Source: an uncultured Pseudomonadota bacterium (lineage in GTDB: Bacteria; Pseudomonadota; Alphaproteobacteria; RF32; CAG-239). Taken from it: 40,286 bases of DNA. This document shows positions 33,157 through 40,286 of this stretch, one piece after another. The stretch lies in the NCBI GenBank assembly GCA_902793695.1, contig CADBEI010000006.1, positions 38,978 through 79,263 on the forward strand, given 5' to 3'. Made by a program: the position numbers and the translations under genes. The notes under the pieces were generated by a model. It saw only the letters and a program-made list of their open reading frames with translations, searched no databases and was not told the DNA's origin. Position 1 is the first letter of the stretch, and each line of letters begins with the position of its first letter.

Positions 33157-34206
33157 ATGGATTCTACAAAAATGTTCGCACCGAAAATGGTGCCGGTTTC
33201 CACCGTGTGCAGTTACATTGTGTATTACACCGGTGCAATCTTCTGGTTTTTAGTGCTTTTCAACCCACTCTCGATTTTCTTGATTAATCTCTTCAAACCT
33301 TCTTTGTCGGCCAAAATGGCGCACAGCAAAACCTATTGCGGCGACACAATCTGCGGGTTCTACACTTATTTGGCTCTCAAATGGCCTTTTAAGTGGGCAA
33401 AATGGTGGATTCCGCTGGATAAGCTGCATGAATACACCGTGCGCGAGCAGGAAATCTATTTCAATGAAATAGATCGCCGCAAGGAAGTTCTGTGGGCTTT
33501 GAGTCCGGAGGCTTGGGCAAGTCTGATGAAAAACATCTACGTCTACCCGTTCAAGATGTTGGCCGAGGGCTTGAGAGAACACAACGATTTGTTTGCGGCA
33601 CTTATTAATCTGACTTCCGAAGAAGGTAAGGAACGCGAGCTCTTAAAGCAGTATATGCATTACGGAGCATTGCCGAAACCGCAGATGGAAATTCTGGTTG
33701 ACAAAGTACGCGAAGAAAGCTCTCAAGGCAAGCACGAGGTGTTGTTCCGCATTTTGTGTGATTACATCGTGCGTTGCGGTTTCAGCAGGGAGATGACGGA
33801 GCGAATTATCAATGACGATGCGGTATCGCAGTTGCTCAAAGATAAGGTTGCCGACAGCATCACGGCTCATAACCAGCGCGTTCAGACCAGAAATCTCTCT
33901 GACTTAGCCACTCTTGAACAGGTTGAATTATGGCAGAAATTCTGCCAAACCAACCAGAAAATTCATCCGATAGCCCAGCAGGAAATGAGCCTCAACCAGT
34001 ATGCCATGTTTCACAAGTACGGTCACGAGCTTGATGCCGGTGCAATCTCCTATCTGTTGTGGCACGGCGATGAGAAAATGGCTGAGCATATTTTCCGCAA
34101 TGAGCCGAAGTTCGGTATTCTGAATAAGAATATCGAGTTTGTGCTGGATAAGCACGAATACTTGCGTCCGCTGTTGCAGAAGGTTATGGCTGAAGCAACA
34201 AATTAA
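33157..34206 (+). CDS. Unrecognised membrane-anchored helical protein
   Basis: The protein has 349 residues. One long N-terminal hydrophobic region (about 16-46, enough for one or two helices) is followed by a mainly helical, charged body. In that body, units of about 30-40 residues recall HEAT-like repeats (L-x-x-Y-x-x-Y-G-A-L, L-F-R-I-L-C-D-Y-I-V, I-S-Y-L-L-W-H-G-D-E). No catalytic motif is seen. ATG 33157 is the start chosen; the frame is open to TTG 33115, which lies within the structured leader. There is no Shine-Dalgarno. Codon use favours AAG and CTG, unlike nagB next door. I do not recognise a family. Confidence 0.7.
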   Translation: MDSTKMFAPKMVPVSTVCSYIVYYTGAIFWFLVLFNPLSIFLINLFKPSLSAKMAHSKTYCGDTICGFYTYLALKWPFKWAKWWIPLDKLHEYTVREQEIYFNEIDRRKEVLWALSPEAWASLMKNIYVYPFKMLAEGLREHNDLFAALINLTSEEGKERELLKQYMHYGALPKPQMEILVDKVREESSQGKHEVLFRILCDYIVRCGFSREMTERIINDDAVSQLLKDKVADSITAHNQRVQTRNLSDLATLEQVELWQKFCQTNQKIHPIAQQEMSLNQYAMFHKYGHELDAGAISYLLWHGDEKMAEHIFRNEPKFGILNKNIEFVLDKHEYLRPLLQKVMAEATN

Positions 34207-34218
34207 AAACCTGATTAC

Positions 34219-34254
34219 AAAAAAGCTGTTGGAGTAAAATCCGACGGCTTTTTT
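34219..34254 (+). terminator. Terminator of the 33157 gene
   Basis: A 15-bp stem with two G-U pairs (34219-34233 with 34240-34254), outer A6/T6 tracts and 6-nt loop, followed by GTTTTT. Confidence 0.9.
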
Positions 34255-34424
34255 GTTTTTAAATAGTATAAAAAACCTTGACTTTTGGTAATATTCGTCC
34301 ACAATAATTCTTATCAGTAATATTATGAAGTTATCATTAGAAAATGTTTTTCTGCTTAGGCAGGAAATACATATATATTGTTTCACAAATAGCCGGTGCT
34401 CGTAAAAGCCGGGAAAAATTATTT

Positions 34425-35162
34425 ATGAGAAAAAACATCTATGGCGTGTTCCGCTCATTGCGTCATTTCGGCGTTTCGGAAAAGGAAGTGGAGAAGATTG
34501 CCGATGCTTACAAAACATGGCTTTCATTCCCCATTGAAGAGAAAAGCCCGTACAGTTGGGTTTATTACCTCAACGGCAGGTTGATTTCCATACCCTTCTC
34601 TGTCAAGCAGTTGTTTGAAGATCATTTGATCGGTTATGCTGTCAGGAACAAAGTATTTATGTTCTTGCACGCCGAAGATGTCCGCTGGAATGAGGTTGAG
34701 GCTCAGTTGCAAGATCTGAAGCGTTTGCTCGACGCCCGAATGCTCGGTGCTGACGGAAATGCCGACCTTAAGGTGCATCTCCCGACGGCTAAAGAGGCAT
34801 CCATGTTCTTCACCACGTTTGCCAACAACTGGTTGGAAAATGTTAAGGCTACCGCCGGAGAGATTATCGAGCAGTTACCGGATGACGACGCTTATGAGCT
34901 GCAGTTCCCCGTCACCAACCAGATTCCGAAGATGTGGATTGCACCGTCTGCCGATGAACCCGAGATGACAGCCATCAAGTTTGGGTTCAACGCCTCCGGA
35001 CCATACTGCAAGAAGTACCGTCCGAGTGCCAAAGCCAAGATGGCGCTTACCCTGATTACAGATCTCCGTGAGGGAGATTTCGTCGGAAAACTCACCAAAT
35101 ACGGTGTACCAACTAAGGCGACCATAGACATGTTCTATGAGTTACTTTCTAAAAGGTATTAA
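34425..35162 (+). CDS. Unrecognised soluble protein
   Basis: The protein has 245 residues, with no signal peptide or membrane segment. The N-terminal 40 residues form helices (FRSLRHFGVSEKEVEKIADAY) and may be a small helix-turn-helix-like domain, followed by mixed alpha/beta sequence. ATG 34425 is chosen because ATTATTT directly before it matches the leader type of the neighbours; the frame is open further up to 34344. TTGACT at 34278 is a possible -35 box, but its -10 partner is poor. CAGT-AT-ATTATGAAGTT at 34315-34332 recurs in front of the 35687 gene. Function unknown. Confidence 0.7.
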   Translation: MRKNIYGVFRSLRHFGVSEKEVEKIADAYKTWLSFPIEEKSPYSWVYYLNGRLISIPFSVKQLFEDHLIGYAVRNKVFMFLHAEDVRWNEVEAQLQDLKRLLDARMLGADGNADLKVHLPTAKEASMFFTTFANNWLENVKATAGEIIEQLPDDDAYELQFPVTNQIPKMWIAPSADEPEMTAIKFGFNASGPYCKKYRPSAKAKMALTLITDLREGDFVGKLTKYGVPTKATIDMFYELLSKRY

Positions 35163-35169
35163 AAAAAAG

Positions 35170-35196
35170 ACGCTTGAGGCTAATCACCTCAGGCGT
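35170..35196 (+). terminator. Terminator of the 34425 gene
   Basis: A 10-bp stem (ACGCTTGAGG with CCTCAGGCGT, one T-G pair) with a 7-nt loop, preceded by A's and followed by TTTTTGTGT. It begins eight bases after the stop codon. Confidence 0.85.
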
Positions 35197-35224
35197 TTTT
35201 TGTGTCTAAATTTAAAAATAATTC

Positions 35225-35253
35225 TTGATTTTTTAAAAATTACAATTTATATT
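35225..35253 (+). promoter_or_regulatory. Promoter of the 35290 gene
   Basis: TTGATT (35225-35230), 17-base spacer, TATATT (35248-35253). The following leader has CAATTATTTATTTAT and then GGCTT directly before ATG, close to the leader of the 24723 gene. Confidence 0.65.
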
Positions 35254-35289
35254 CGCCTCCAAATTCAATTATTTATTTATTTTTGGCTT

Positions 35290-35493
35290 ATGAAAAATGT
35301 AAATGCAATTCTTCTCTGTATGATGAGAAAAAAGCGCGGAAACTGGGAAAAAACTCAAGAAATTATCGGTCATGAAATTATGACGAAGTTTGAAACTGCC
35401 GGCTATTTGAGTCGTATCGGTAACGACTGGCAAATCAACCCGCAAGAACGAGCTATGGCCGTGCGAGCCATGTTTTCCCGCAGTTGTTTTTGA
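35290..35493 (+). CDS. Small unrecognised protein (67 residues)
   Basis: This is a basic, helical protein: residues about 18-45 (WEKTQEIIGHEIMTKFETAG, then Y-L-S-R-I-G) suggest a helix-turn-helix or winged-helix core, which would suit DNA binding, but no family is recognised. ATG 35290 is chosen because it follows a complete promoter and a leader of the same type as its neighbours; the frame is open to 35137, which would overlap the previous gene and its terminator. There is no Shine-Dalgarno. Confidence 0.6.
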   Translation: MKNVNAILLCMMRKKRGNWEKTQEIIGHEIMTKFETAGYLSRIGNDWQINPQERAMAVRAMFSRSCF

Positions 35494-35550
35494 ATTTGCA
35501 ATAATCGTCGTCGTTATTTATTACATTTAGCTTAAACTTTGAAAAGAAAC

Positions 35551-35584
35551 CGTCTGAAGTACATCGCTTCAGACGCTTTTTTTT
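35551..35584 (+). terminator. Terminator of the 35290 gene
   Basis: A perfect 9-bp stem CGTCTGAAG with CTTCAGACG (35551-35559 with 35567-35575) followed by CTTTTTTTT. Confidence 0.88.
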
Positions 35585-35602
35585 GATATATGACAAAAAA
35601 TC

Positions 35603-35631
35603 TTGACTTTAACGTATTTTAGTATGATATT
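35603..35631 (+). promoter_or_regulatory. Promoter of the 35687 gene
   Basis: TTGACT (35603-35608), 17-base spacer, GATATT (35626-35631). Four bases later begins CAGTTATTTTAATTATGAAG (35636-35655), which matches the region behind the 34278 -35 box and partly that behind the 24650 promoter. Confidence 0.55.
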
Positions 35632-35686
35632 GAAACAGTTATTTTAATTATGAAGTTTTTTTTATTATTATCCAAAATATTTATTT

Positions 35687-36286
35687 ATGAATCAAAGTAT
35701 TGAGCAAAATGGCAAAAACCGCTGGTTTACGCCGGAAATTACAACAATGATGGACAACATTATGAAAGAAAAATGGTTTGTCCGTGAGGTGATATACCCT
35801 AAAAAAATCAAAGGGTGTGAAATCTTTGACTATAACGGCTGTATGCGGTTGTATCACAATTCTGCTCGCTTTTTTGCCCTCGACGGCGAAAAGTTGAATT
35901 CTGAGGCCGGTAAATACTGCAATTTGAATGTTGACTTTTTCAGCGCCGAAAAAATCATTATTCAACAACGTGATGAAACGGCGTTTGATCATTGGTGCAA
36001 CAGCGACCCGTTTGAGTTGACGTCGCTTTGGCCGGAAAGGCAGTTGGTTATTGCCGCCCGCCACGATACTAAACAGCTTATTGCTTTTGCCCCGATATTT
36101 GTGGTGTGCACTCCCGAGCTTCATACCACCGGAGATATGAGAAAATCCTTTAGTTTTGAAAAGGAGTTCAATACCTATCGGAATCGCGCAGAAAAGATAC
36201 TCGGTAAAAAAGACTCTTCGGAATCTCTGTCATTTCTGAAAAATTCGTATGATTTATCGAATTGGCTCAGAATCCATTGTTACTAA
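35687..36286 (+). CDS. Unrecognised soluble protein
   Basis: The protein has 199 residues, with no signal peptide or membrane segment. It is of mixed alpha/beta character, rich in aromatic residues, with four cysteines spread over the chain (CEIFDYNGC, KYCNLN, HWCNSD). No catalytic motif is recognised. The leader ends in ATATTTATTT directly before ATG, with no Shine-Dalgarno. It is the last of the four-gene block; its terminator overlaps the end of nagA. Function unknown. Confidence 0.7.
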   Translation: MNQSIEQNGKNRWFTPEITTMMDNIMKEKWFVREVIYPKKIKGCEIFDYNGCMRLYHNSARFFALDGEKLNSEAGKYCNLNVDFFSAEKIIIQQRDETAFDHWCNSDPFELTSLWPERQLVIAARHDTKQLIAFAPIFVVCTPELHTTGDMRKSFSFEKEFNTYRNRAEKILGKKDSSESLSFLKNSYDLSNWLRIHCY

Positions 36287-36294
36287 ATTCGGAA

Positions 36295-36327
36295 AAACCG
36301 CTTAAAGACAATGTCTTTAGGCGGTTT
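36295..36327. terminator. Bidirectional terminator between the 35687 gene and nagA
   Basis: A 15-bp stem with one wobble pair (36295-36309 with 36313-36327) and a 3-nt loop. Its right arm includes the last codons and stop codon of nagA. On the minus strand it runs into TTTTT, a good terminator for nagA; on the plus strand the T-tract is weaker. Confidence 0.75.
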
Positions 36328-37465
36328 CTTTGCCTTTTTGATAAATTCTGCCTTGAATGATGGTATACAATACATTAAGCTTTTCGCTCAAAATCGTAAT
36401 GTCAGCATCATACCCCGGAGCAATCACTCCCAAATGGTCCTGTTTCATAATACGCGCCGGATTGGTTGAAGCCATATGTACTGCTTGTTCCAAATTAAAC
36501 CCGTATGATACGATATTACGCACACTGTCGAGCATAGTCAGTGCCGAACCGGCAATGGCATTATCCGATTTACGATAAAAACACTGGTCTAAATACACTT
36601 CCTCCCCGTTGGCTATCAGCGGTTTGGTTTTCTGCTTGGTCGGTTTTAAGGCATCAGTTACCAGCACCACCTTATCCAGTGACTTACAAGTCAGCAAAAA
36701 CTTGATAATTTCGGGATTGATATGAATCCCGTCGGCAATAATTTCGCACGATAATTCCGGATGAATAAACACTGCTCCCACCGTCCCCGGATCGCGATGA
36801 TGCATACGGCTCATGGCGTTGAACAAATGCGTAACATGCATAATCCGTGCCTGCATGGCCTCAATCATCTGCTTATAATTGGCATTGGTGTGTCCGGCCT
36901 GTAATACAATGCCTTTGGAAAGACAATAAAGTGCCAGTTCGCGCATATTGTGTAACTCCGGTGCTACCGTCATGTTGATAATATGTCCTTCGGAAGCTTC
37001 CCATAAGGCATCCATCAAATCCAAATCCACCGGACTGACACTTTCCGGCGATTGTACGCCCAAACGCTGCGGTGAAATAAACGGACCTTCGAGATGAATA
37101 CCCAAAATCCGCGCTCCTTTTTCTCCGCGTATCATCTGCACTTTGTTGCCGGAATACAGCGTCGGAATAAACGAAGTCACGCCGTAGTGCAACAAACCTT
37201 CCGACATTTTAAGTATGGATTTATCCGAGCAATCTTCGGTACCGTATCCGCCAAAACCGTGAATATGCGTATCCACAAACCCCGGCATTACATTGGCCCC
37301 CTTGGCGTCAATAAAGTTTGTATCCGCTTTGAAAATCTTTTTATTGAAACGTTCTTCGTTAAAAACATCAATGATTTTATTCTGTTTAATCAGCACGGCG
37401 CAATTTTGCATACGCGAATATCCGTTAAACACCGTGGCGTTATGAATACAAGTTGCGGCAACCAT
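36317..37465 (-). CDS. nagA: N-acetylglucosamine-6-phosphate deacetylase
   Basis: This 382-residue amidohydrolase removes acetate from GlcNAc-6-phosphate, giving the substrate of NagB. Motifs in order: GFVDTHIHG with H67 and H69, the metal-binding E126 in GIHLEGPF, H-x-N-A at about 196 in AGHTNA, H-L-F-N-A-M near 214-220, and the catalytic Asp in VLVTDAL near residue 270. The start has GGGAGG upstream. It is upstream of nagB on the same strand but separated from it by the four-gene insertion, so the two cannot share a simple transcript past the terminator at 36295-36327. Confidence 0.96.
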   Translation of the reverse strand: MVAATCIHNATVFNGYSRMQNCAVLIKQNKIIDVFNEERFNKKIFKADTNFIDAKGANVMPGFVDTHIHGFGGYGTEDCSDKSILKMSEGLLHYGVTSFIPTLYSGNKVQMIRGEKGARILGIHLEGPFISPQRLGVQSPESVSPVDLDLMDALWEASEGHIINMTVAPELHNMRELALYCLSKGIVLQAGHTNANYKQMIEAMQARIMHVTHLFNAMSRMHHRDPGTVGAVFIHPELSCEIIADGIHINPEIIKFLLTCKSLDKVVLVTDALKPTKQKTKPLIANGEEVYLDQCFYRKSDNAIAGSALTMLDSVRNIVSYGFNLEQAVHMASTNPARIMKQDHLGVIAPGYDADITILSEKLNVLYTIIQGRIYQKGKETA

Positions 37466-37601
37466 AAAAACCTCCCGTTTTATAAGTGTTTTATAACACC
37501 CAAAATTTTAATTTACAACCCCTTTATTTTTTTGCCGATTTAACTTTATGTTAACACTAAAAAAATATACTTACGGAAGTAATTACTAAAAGGATATAGC
37601 C

Positions 37602-40286
37602 ATGAAGTATACCCGTACTGCCTTGGGATTGCTCACGCGTCAATACCGTAGTGTTTTGAAAAAATGTTTATTAATCAACTTAGGCTTATTTATGTCGGCG
37701 GCTCCGGCAAACGCAGCGACTACTGTCACTACGTATGATGCTTTGTTGGCGGCTCTGAATGCGTCATCGACGGCAGATGTGATATTAAACCGTAACGGCT
37801 CCGGAATAACTATTACCGGCGACGGCTTTGAAATATCCGCCAATCAAAAAGTGGCATTAAAAAACATCGGCACTGCCGGTTCTTCTTCTTGGACTAACGG
37901 CAGCGGTACGGACTACGAACACAGAATTCCGTCAAATATGTTTGTTTGGAACGTCGGCGGCACATTATCTATGGACAACGTTATAATTGATAATCCTTAT
38001 ATCAGTTTCAATGATGACGGTAATACCTCCGTCGGAATTATCCGTAACAAAGGCGGACATGTAAAAGGCATTACCAATACAAGTATCACTAACGCCTATA
38101 TCACCACCTACGACCCGGGCTTCGGACCATTCGGCGGCGTTATTTTGAATTATAACGGCGGTACTGTTGATTTAATTCAAAACGTAACCATAAAAAACAT
38201 AACCGTCGCTCCGAAATCAAACGCCCCGCACGGCGGAGCCATTGAAAATACGGGTTATACATCCCTAATCAAAAAAATAGATAACGTAACCATAGAAAAC
38301 GTTACCCTGATTACCCACAATGCCATAAATGATGACGATAAAAACCGCGGTGGCGGCGGAAATCACGGAGTTCTGGAAAATCAAACGGCGGCCGGTATGG
38401 GAGATATATCCAATCTCACCATGAAAAACAACTTTCTTTATCGCCCCGGAAATTATGTACCGGGAGACTACGCGAATAACCACGCTTCGGCGGCCGGTCT
38501 CTATAATTTGGGCGGAATAAATTCCATTACCGATTCCATATTCCAAGGTAATCATACCAAAACCGAATGGAATAAAGCCAATGCCAGTGACGGTGCTTTA
38601 CTTAACCTGTCTATGGGTACGAATGACCAAACATCTACCCGTCGCGGTCGTATTGAAAAGATAGATAATGTACAATTTATCGGCAATTATACGGAAAGTG
38701 CCGCTTCGTCTTCCGGCGGTGCCATGGGCAGCGGTGTAAACAGAAACGGCTATTCCTATTTATTTACTCCGTATATCGGCGAAATGACCAATGTTACTTT
38801 TGAGGGTAACTATGCTCACGGATACGCGGATGCGGTTGCCGGCGCACTTTCCAATACGGGTTATATCGGAAAAATAAGCGGCGAATTTACCCGCAATTAT
38901 GCTAAATCCGACACATCGTACGCCTATGGCGGTGCACTGAAAAACAGCGGTATACAACTTGAAGACGGCTTGACAATTTCTTCCACCATCGGAGAAATAA
39001 TTGCCGATTTTACCGAAAACTATACACTTGCCATGCAAGATGCATACGGCGGCGCCATATATAATGTATCCGGCGTAAACGGTATTACGGCAATAACTTC
39101 CGTTACAGCCAAACAAAACGGCTTTACCGGCAATTATACAAAATCCACCGGAGTCGGTTATTATGCCGCCGGCGGAGCAATTTATGGCAGTCGGTCCACA
39201 ATCGAGAACATTAACGCAAATTTCTCGGCAAACTATGCCGAAGCAAAAGGAAGAGCTGCCGGTGGTGCCATCAATGTTAACAGGGATGCAGCCATCAATA
39301 CCATCACCGGAAATTTCAGCAACAACTATGCCAAATCCGTCGGTACCGGTCTCGGTGAAGGGGATAAAACCTATGCCCGCGGCGGAGCCATATTCAATGT
39401 CGGTTATATCAAAAAAATATCCGGTAACTTTACTCAAAACAGTGCTCAATCCGCAGGCATTGAAGCGTACGGCGGTGCTGTTTATCAAATGTACAGCGAC
39501 GCTTATTCTTTGGGAATTGATGAAATTTCCGGTACATTTCAGGGCAACTACGCTCTTGCCACCAATTCAGCCGGACTTGCCAAAGGCGGTGCGATTTATA
39601 ACGGCGAAAATATGCAGATTACCGTTACCGGTTCAAATTTTATCGACAACTATGCGCAAGCAGGCTCTTCTGCTTTAGGCGGTGCGATTTATAATGTCGG
39701 AAATATTACTTTCAGCGGCACCAATACTTTTTCAAATAACTATCAACAAGTCGGCTCAACCAAAACCTTTAACGATATATATAATGAAGGCACGATTACC
39801 GTCAGCGCCAACGGTACACTCACTATCAACGACGGCATTACCGGCGATAACGGTGCCGTTACGCTGAACAGCAGTTCCAAAATCAACTTGAATGCCGTAC
39901 TCAGCGGAAATATCATAACCTTAAACAGAGCCGGAATAATTTACGGTTCTTATACCCCAACAGGTGGTAGCAAAACTTATGGCAATATGAACATATTGGC
40001 TTTAACCGTCGGTTCCGCTGCCGGCAGTGCTCTTAACAGTGCCAATTCATATATTGCCAATTCGACACTCGGTACGGTAAATTTAAGCTCTGATTTAAAT
40101 TACACTCTTGATATTAACGCCGCAAACAAAACAGCGGATAAGTTGATTGTAAGCGGGGTTGCTTCCGGCTCGAGCGGTAAAGTAAGCATCAACAGCTTTA
40201 ATGTTTTGGGAAGCACTTCTTTTGCCGACATTACCGACAAGAATTTCAAAGTACAGATATTGCAGGCTCCGAATGCCAATATTCAA
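37602..40286 (+). CDS. Pmp-like autotransporter/adhesin passenger, 3' end outside the window
   Basis: One frame is open from ATG 37602 (AAGGA nine bases before it) to the last base, 895 codons without a stop. The protein starts with a long signal peptide (about 39 residues, ending PANAA) with a basic, extended N-region common in autotransporters. The rest is a beta-helix passenger. About a dozen units carry GGA-I/L/V (GGAIYNV, GGAIFNV, GGALKNS) and F-x-x-N (FTRNYA, FSANYA, FTQNSA, FQGNYA), the hallmark pair of chlamydial polymorphic membrane proteins. From about residue 720 the sequence changes to a Ser/Gly/Asn-rich helix typical of autotransporter stalks. The beta-barrel would lie beyond the window. 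A possible -10 (TATACT) is at 37566-37571. Confidence 0.88.
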   Translation, partial: MKYTRTALGLLTRQYRSVLKKCLLINLGLFMSAAPANAATTVTTYDALLAALNASSTADVILNRNGSGITITGDGFEISANQKVALKNIGTAGSSSWTNGSGTDYEHRIPSNMFVWNVGGTLSMDNVIIDNPYISFNDDGNTSVGIIRNKGGHVKGITNTSITNAYITTYDPGFGPFGGVILNYNGGTVDLIQNVTIKNITVAPKSNAPHGGAIENTGYTSLIKKIDNVTIENVTLITHNAINDDDKNRGGGGNHGVLENQTAAGMGDISNLTMKNNFLYRPGNYVPGDYANNHASAAGLYNLGGINSITDSIFQGNHTKTEWNKANASDGALLNLSMGTNDQTSTRRGRIEKIDNVQFIGNYTESAASSSGGAMGSGVNRNGYSYLFTPYIGEMTNVTFEGNYAHGYADAVAGALSNTGYIGKISGEFTRNYAKSDTSYAYGGALKNSGIQLEDGLTISSTIGEIIADFTENYTLAMQDAYGGAIYNVSGVNGITAITSVTAKQNGFTGNYTKSTGVGYYAAGGAIYGSRSTIENINANFSANYAEAKGRAAGGAINVNRDAAINTITGNFSNNYAKSVGTGLGEGDKTYARGGAIFNVGYIKKISGNFTQNSAQSAGIEAYGGAVYQMYSDAYSLGIDEISGTFQGNYALATNSAGLAKGGAIYNGENMQITVTGSNFIDNYAQAGSSALGGAIYNVGNITFSGTNTFSNNYQQVGSTKTFNDIYNEGTITVSANGTLTINDGITGDNGAVTLNSSSKINLNAVLSGNIITLNRAGIIYGSYTPTGGSKTYGNMNILALTVGSAAGSALNSANSYIANSTLGTVNLSSDLNYTLDINAANKTADKLIVSGVASGSSGKVSINSFNVLGSTSFADITDKNFKVQILQAPNANIQ

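Larger units (their letters stand above)
32902..36327 (+). other. Cluster of four ORFan expression units between nagB and nagA
   Basis: Four plus-strand genes (33157, 34425, 35290, 35687) each have an A/T-rich leader without Shine-Dalgarno, and each is followed by a hairpin terminator except where the 35290 gene shares the one at 35551. The flanking nagB and nagA are on the opposite strand and typical of the host. No integrase, transposase or flanking direct repeat is seen. The cluster looks like an inserted block, but boundaries are inferred from the promoter and last terminator only. Confidence 0.55.

Noticed and set aside
33030-33287. An 86-residue open frame in the structured leader, overlapping the 33157 gene
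   Set aside because: Its second half reads the 33157 coding region out of frame and gives no sensible protein. It has no Shine-Dalgarno and starts within the predicted hairpin region. A short leader peptide cannot be fully excluded.
3841-35690. Bacteroidota-type promoters (TTTG / TAnnTTTG) in front of the foreign-looking genes
   Set aside because: The visible boxes are sigma70-like (TTGAC with TATAAT-like at 17-18 bases). The donor phylum therefore cannot be argued from the promoters, although the leaders and the 3917 signal peptide are Bacteroidota-like.
32804-37601. Integrase, transposase or flanking att-type repeats around the four-gene block
   Set aside because: I looked for a recombinase gene and for direct repeats at the nagB and nagA sides and found neither.
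38760-39488. A 242-residue minus-strand open frame rich in Gly, Ile and Cys
   Set aside because: It lies antisense to the repeat-rich autotransporter passenger and is produced by its codon pattern. It has no ribosome site, and the plus-strand frame has a signal peptide and conserved repeat motifs.
39163-39867. Plus-strand open frames inside the autotransporter region
   Set aside because: They are in other frames than the 895-codon frame that carries the GGAI/FxxN repeats and they have no supported start.
1-40286. CRISPR array or rRNA genes
   Set aside because: No regularly spaced direct repeats with unique spacers and no rRNA-like sequence are seen; the repeats in the autotransporter gene are coding.

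Overview
The window looks like a chromosomal segment of an anaerobic, low-GC, probably gut-associated Alphaproteobacterium. Four things suggest this. The chain mltB-like, rlpA, D-Ala-D-Ala carboxypeptidase, tmk, holB, tatD and a PhnP-like hydrolase is an arrangement familiar from Alphaproteobacteria. Bactofilin is paired with an M23 peptidase, as in stalked and budding alphas. A single-chain pyruvate:ferredoxin oxidoreductase and a superoxide reductase point to anaerobic energy metabolism. Native genes use clear GGAGG-type ribosome binding sites. The taxonomic call is inference from gene content; no rRNA is present.

Layout. 0-3.8 kb: tRNA-Leu(CAA), a TPR-methyltransferase, two small lipoproteins and an HU protein. 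3.9-4.8 kb: a foreign-looking secreted protein with its own promoter and terminator. 4.9-5.05 kb: a nested inverted and direct repeat element behind the oxidoreductase gene. 5-11 kb (minus): pyruvate:ferredoxin oxidoreductase, then smpB, bactofilin and M23 peptidase. 11.1-14.2 kb (plus): a MacA/MacB-type efflux operon. 14.2-22.8 kb (minus): DHH phosphoesterase and a tightly packed replication and cell-wall block, ending in a lipoprotein. 22.9-24.6 kb (plus): SpmA-SpmB-type membrane protein and dtd. 24.7-25.9 kb: a two-gene foreign-looking unit. 26-30 kb: superoxide reductase, a periplasmic protein, a large MORN-repeat protein and a GNAT acetyltransferase. 30.1-32.8 kb: a cation diffusion facilitator, a degenerate alpha/beta-hydrolase-like protein and nagB. 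32.9-36.3 kb: four plus-strand ORFan units lying between nagB and nagA. 37.6 kb to the end: the 5' part of a very long Pmp-like autotransporter passenger, open at the right edge.

How the genes work together. Several units serve the envelope: M23 peptidase with bactofilin, carboxypeptidase, RlpA and lytic transglycosylase remodel peptidoglycan, and NagA/NagB feed amino sugars into glycolysis. Pyruvate:ferredoxin oxidoreductase and superoxide reductase cover anaerobic pyruvate oxidation and defence against oxygen by-products.

The most unusual signal is a set of seven unrecognised genes at three loci (3.9, 24.7-25.9 and 33.2-36.3 kb). They share a format the neighbours lack: a sigma70-like TTGAC promoter for most units, an A/T-rich leader without Shine-Dalgarno that ends directly at ATG, richer AAG/CTG codon use, and a strong A-tract/T-tract terminator. 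Some leaders share sequence with each other. One unit has a roughly 220-nt leader with two perfect, mutually exclusive 9-bp stems. They look like a family of acquired promoter-gene-terminator cassettes; their function cannot be read from the sequence.
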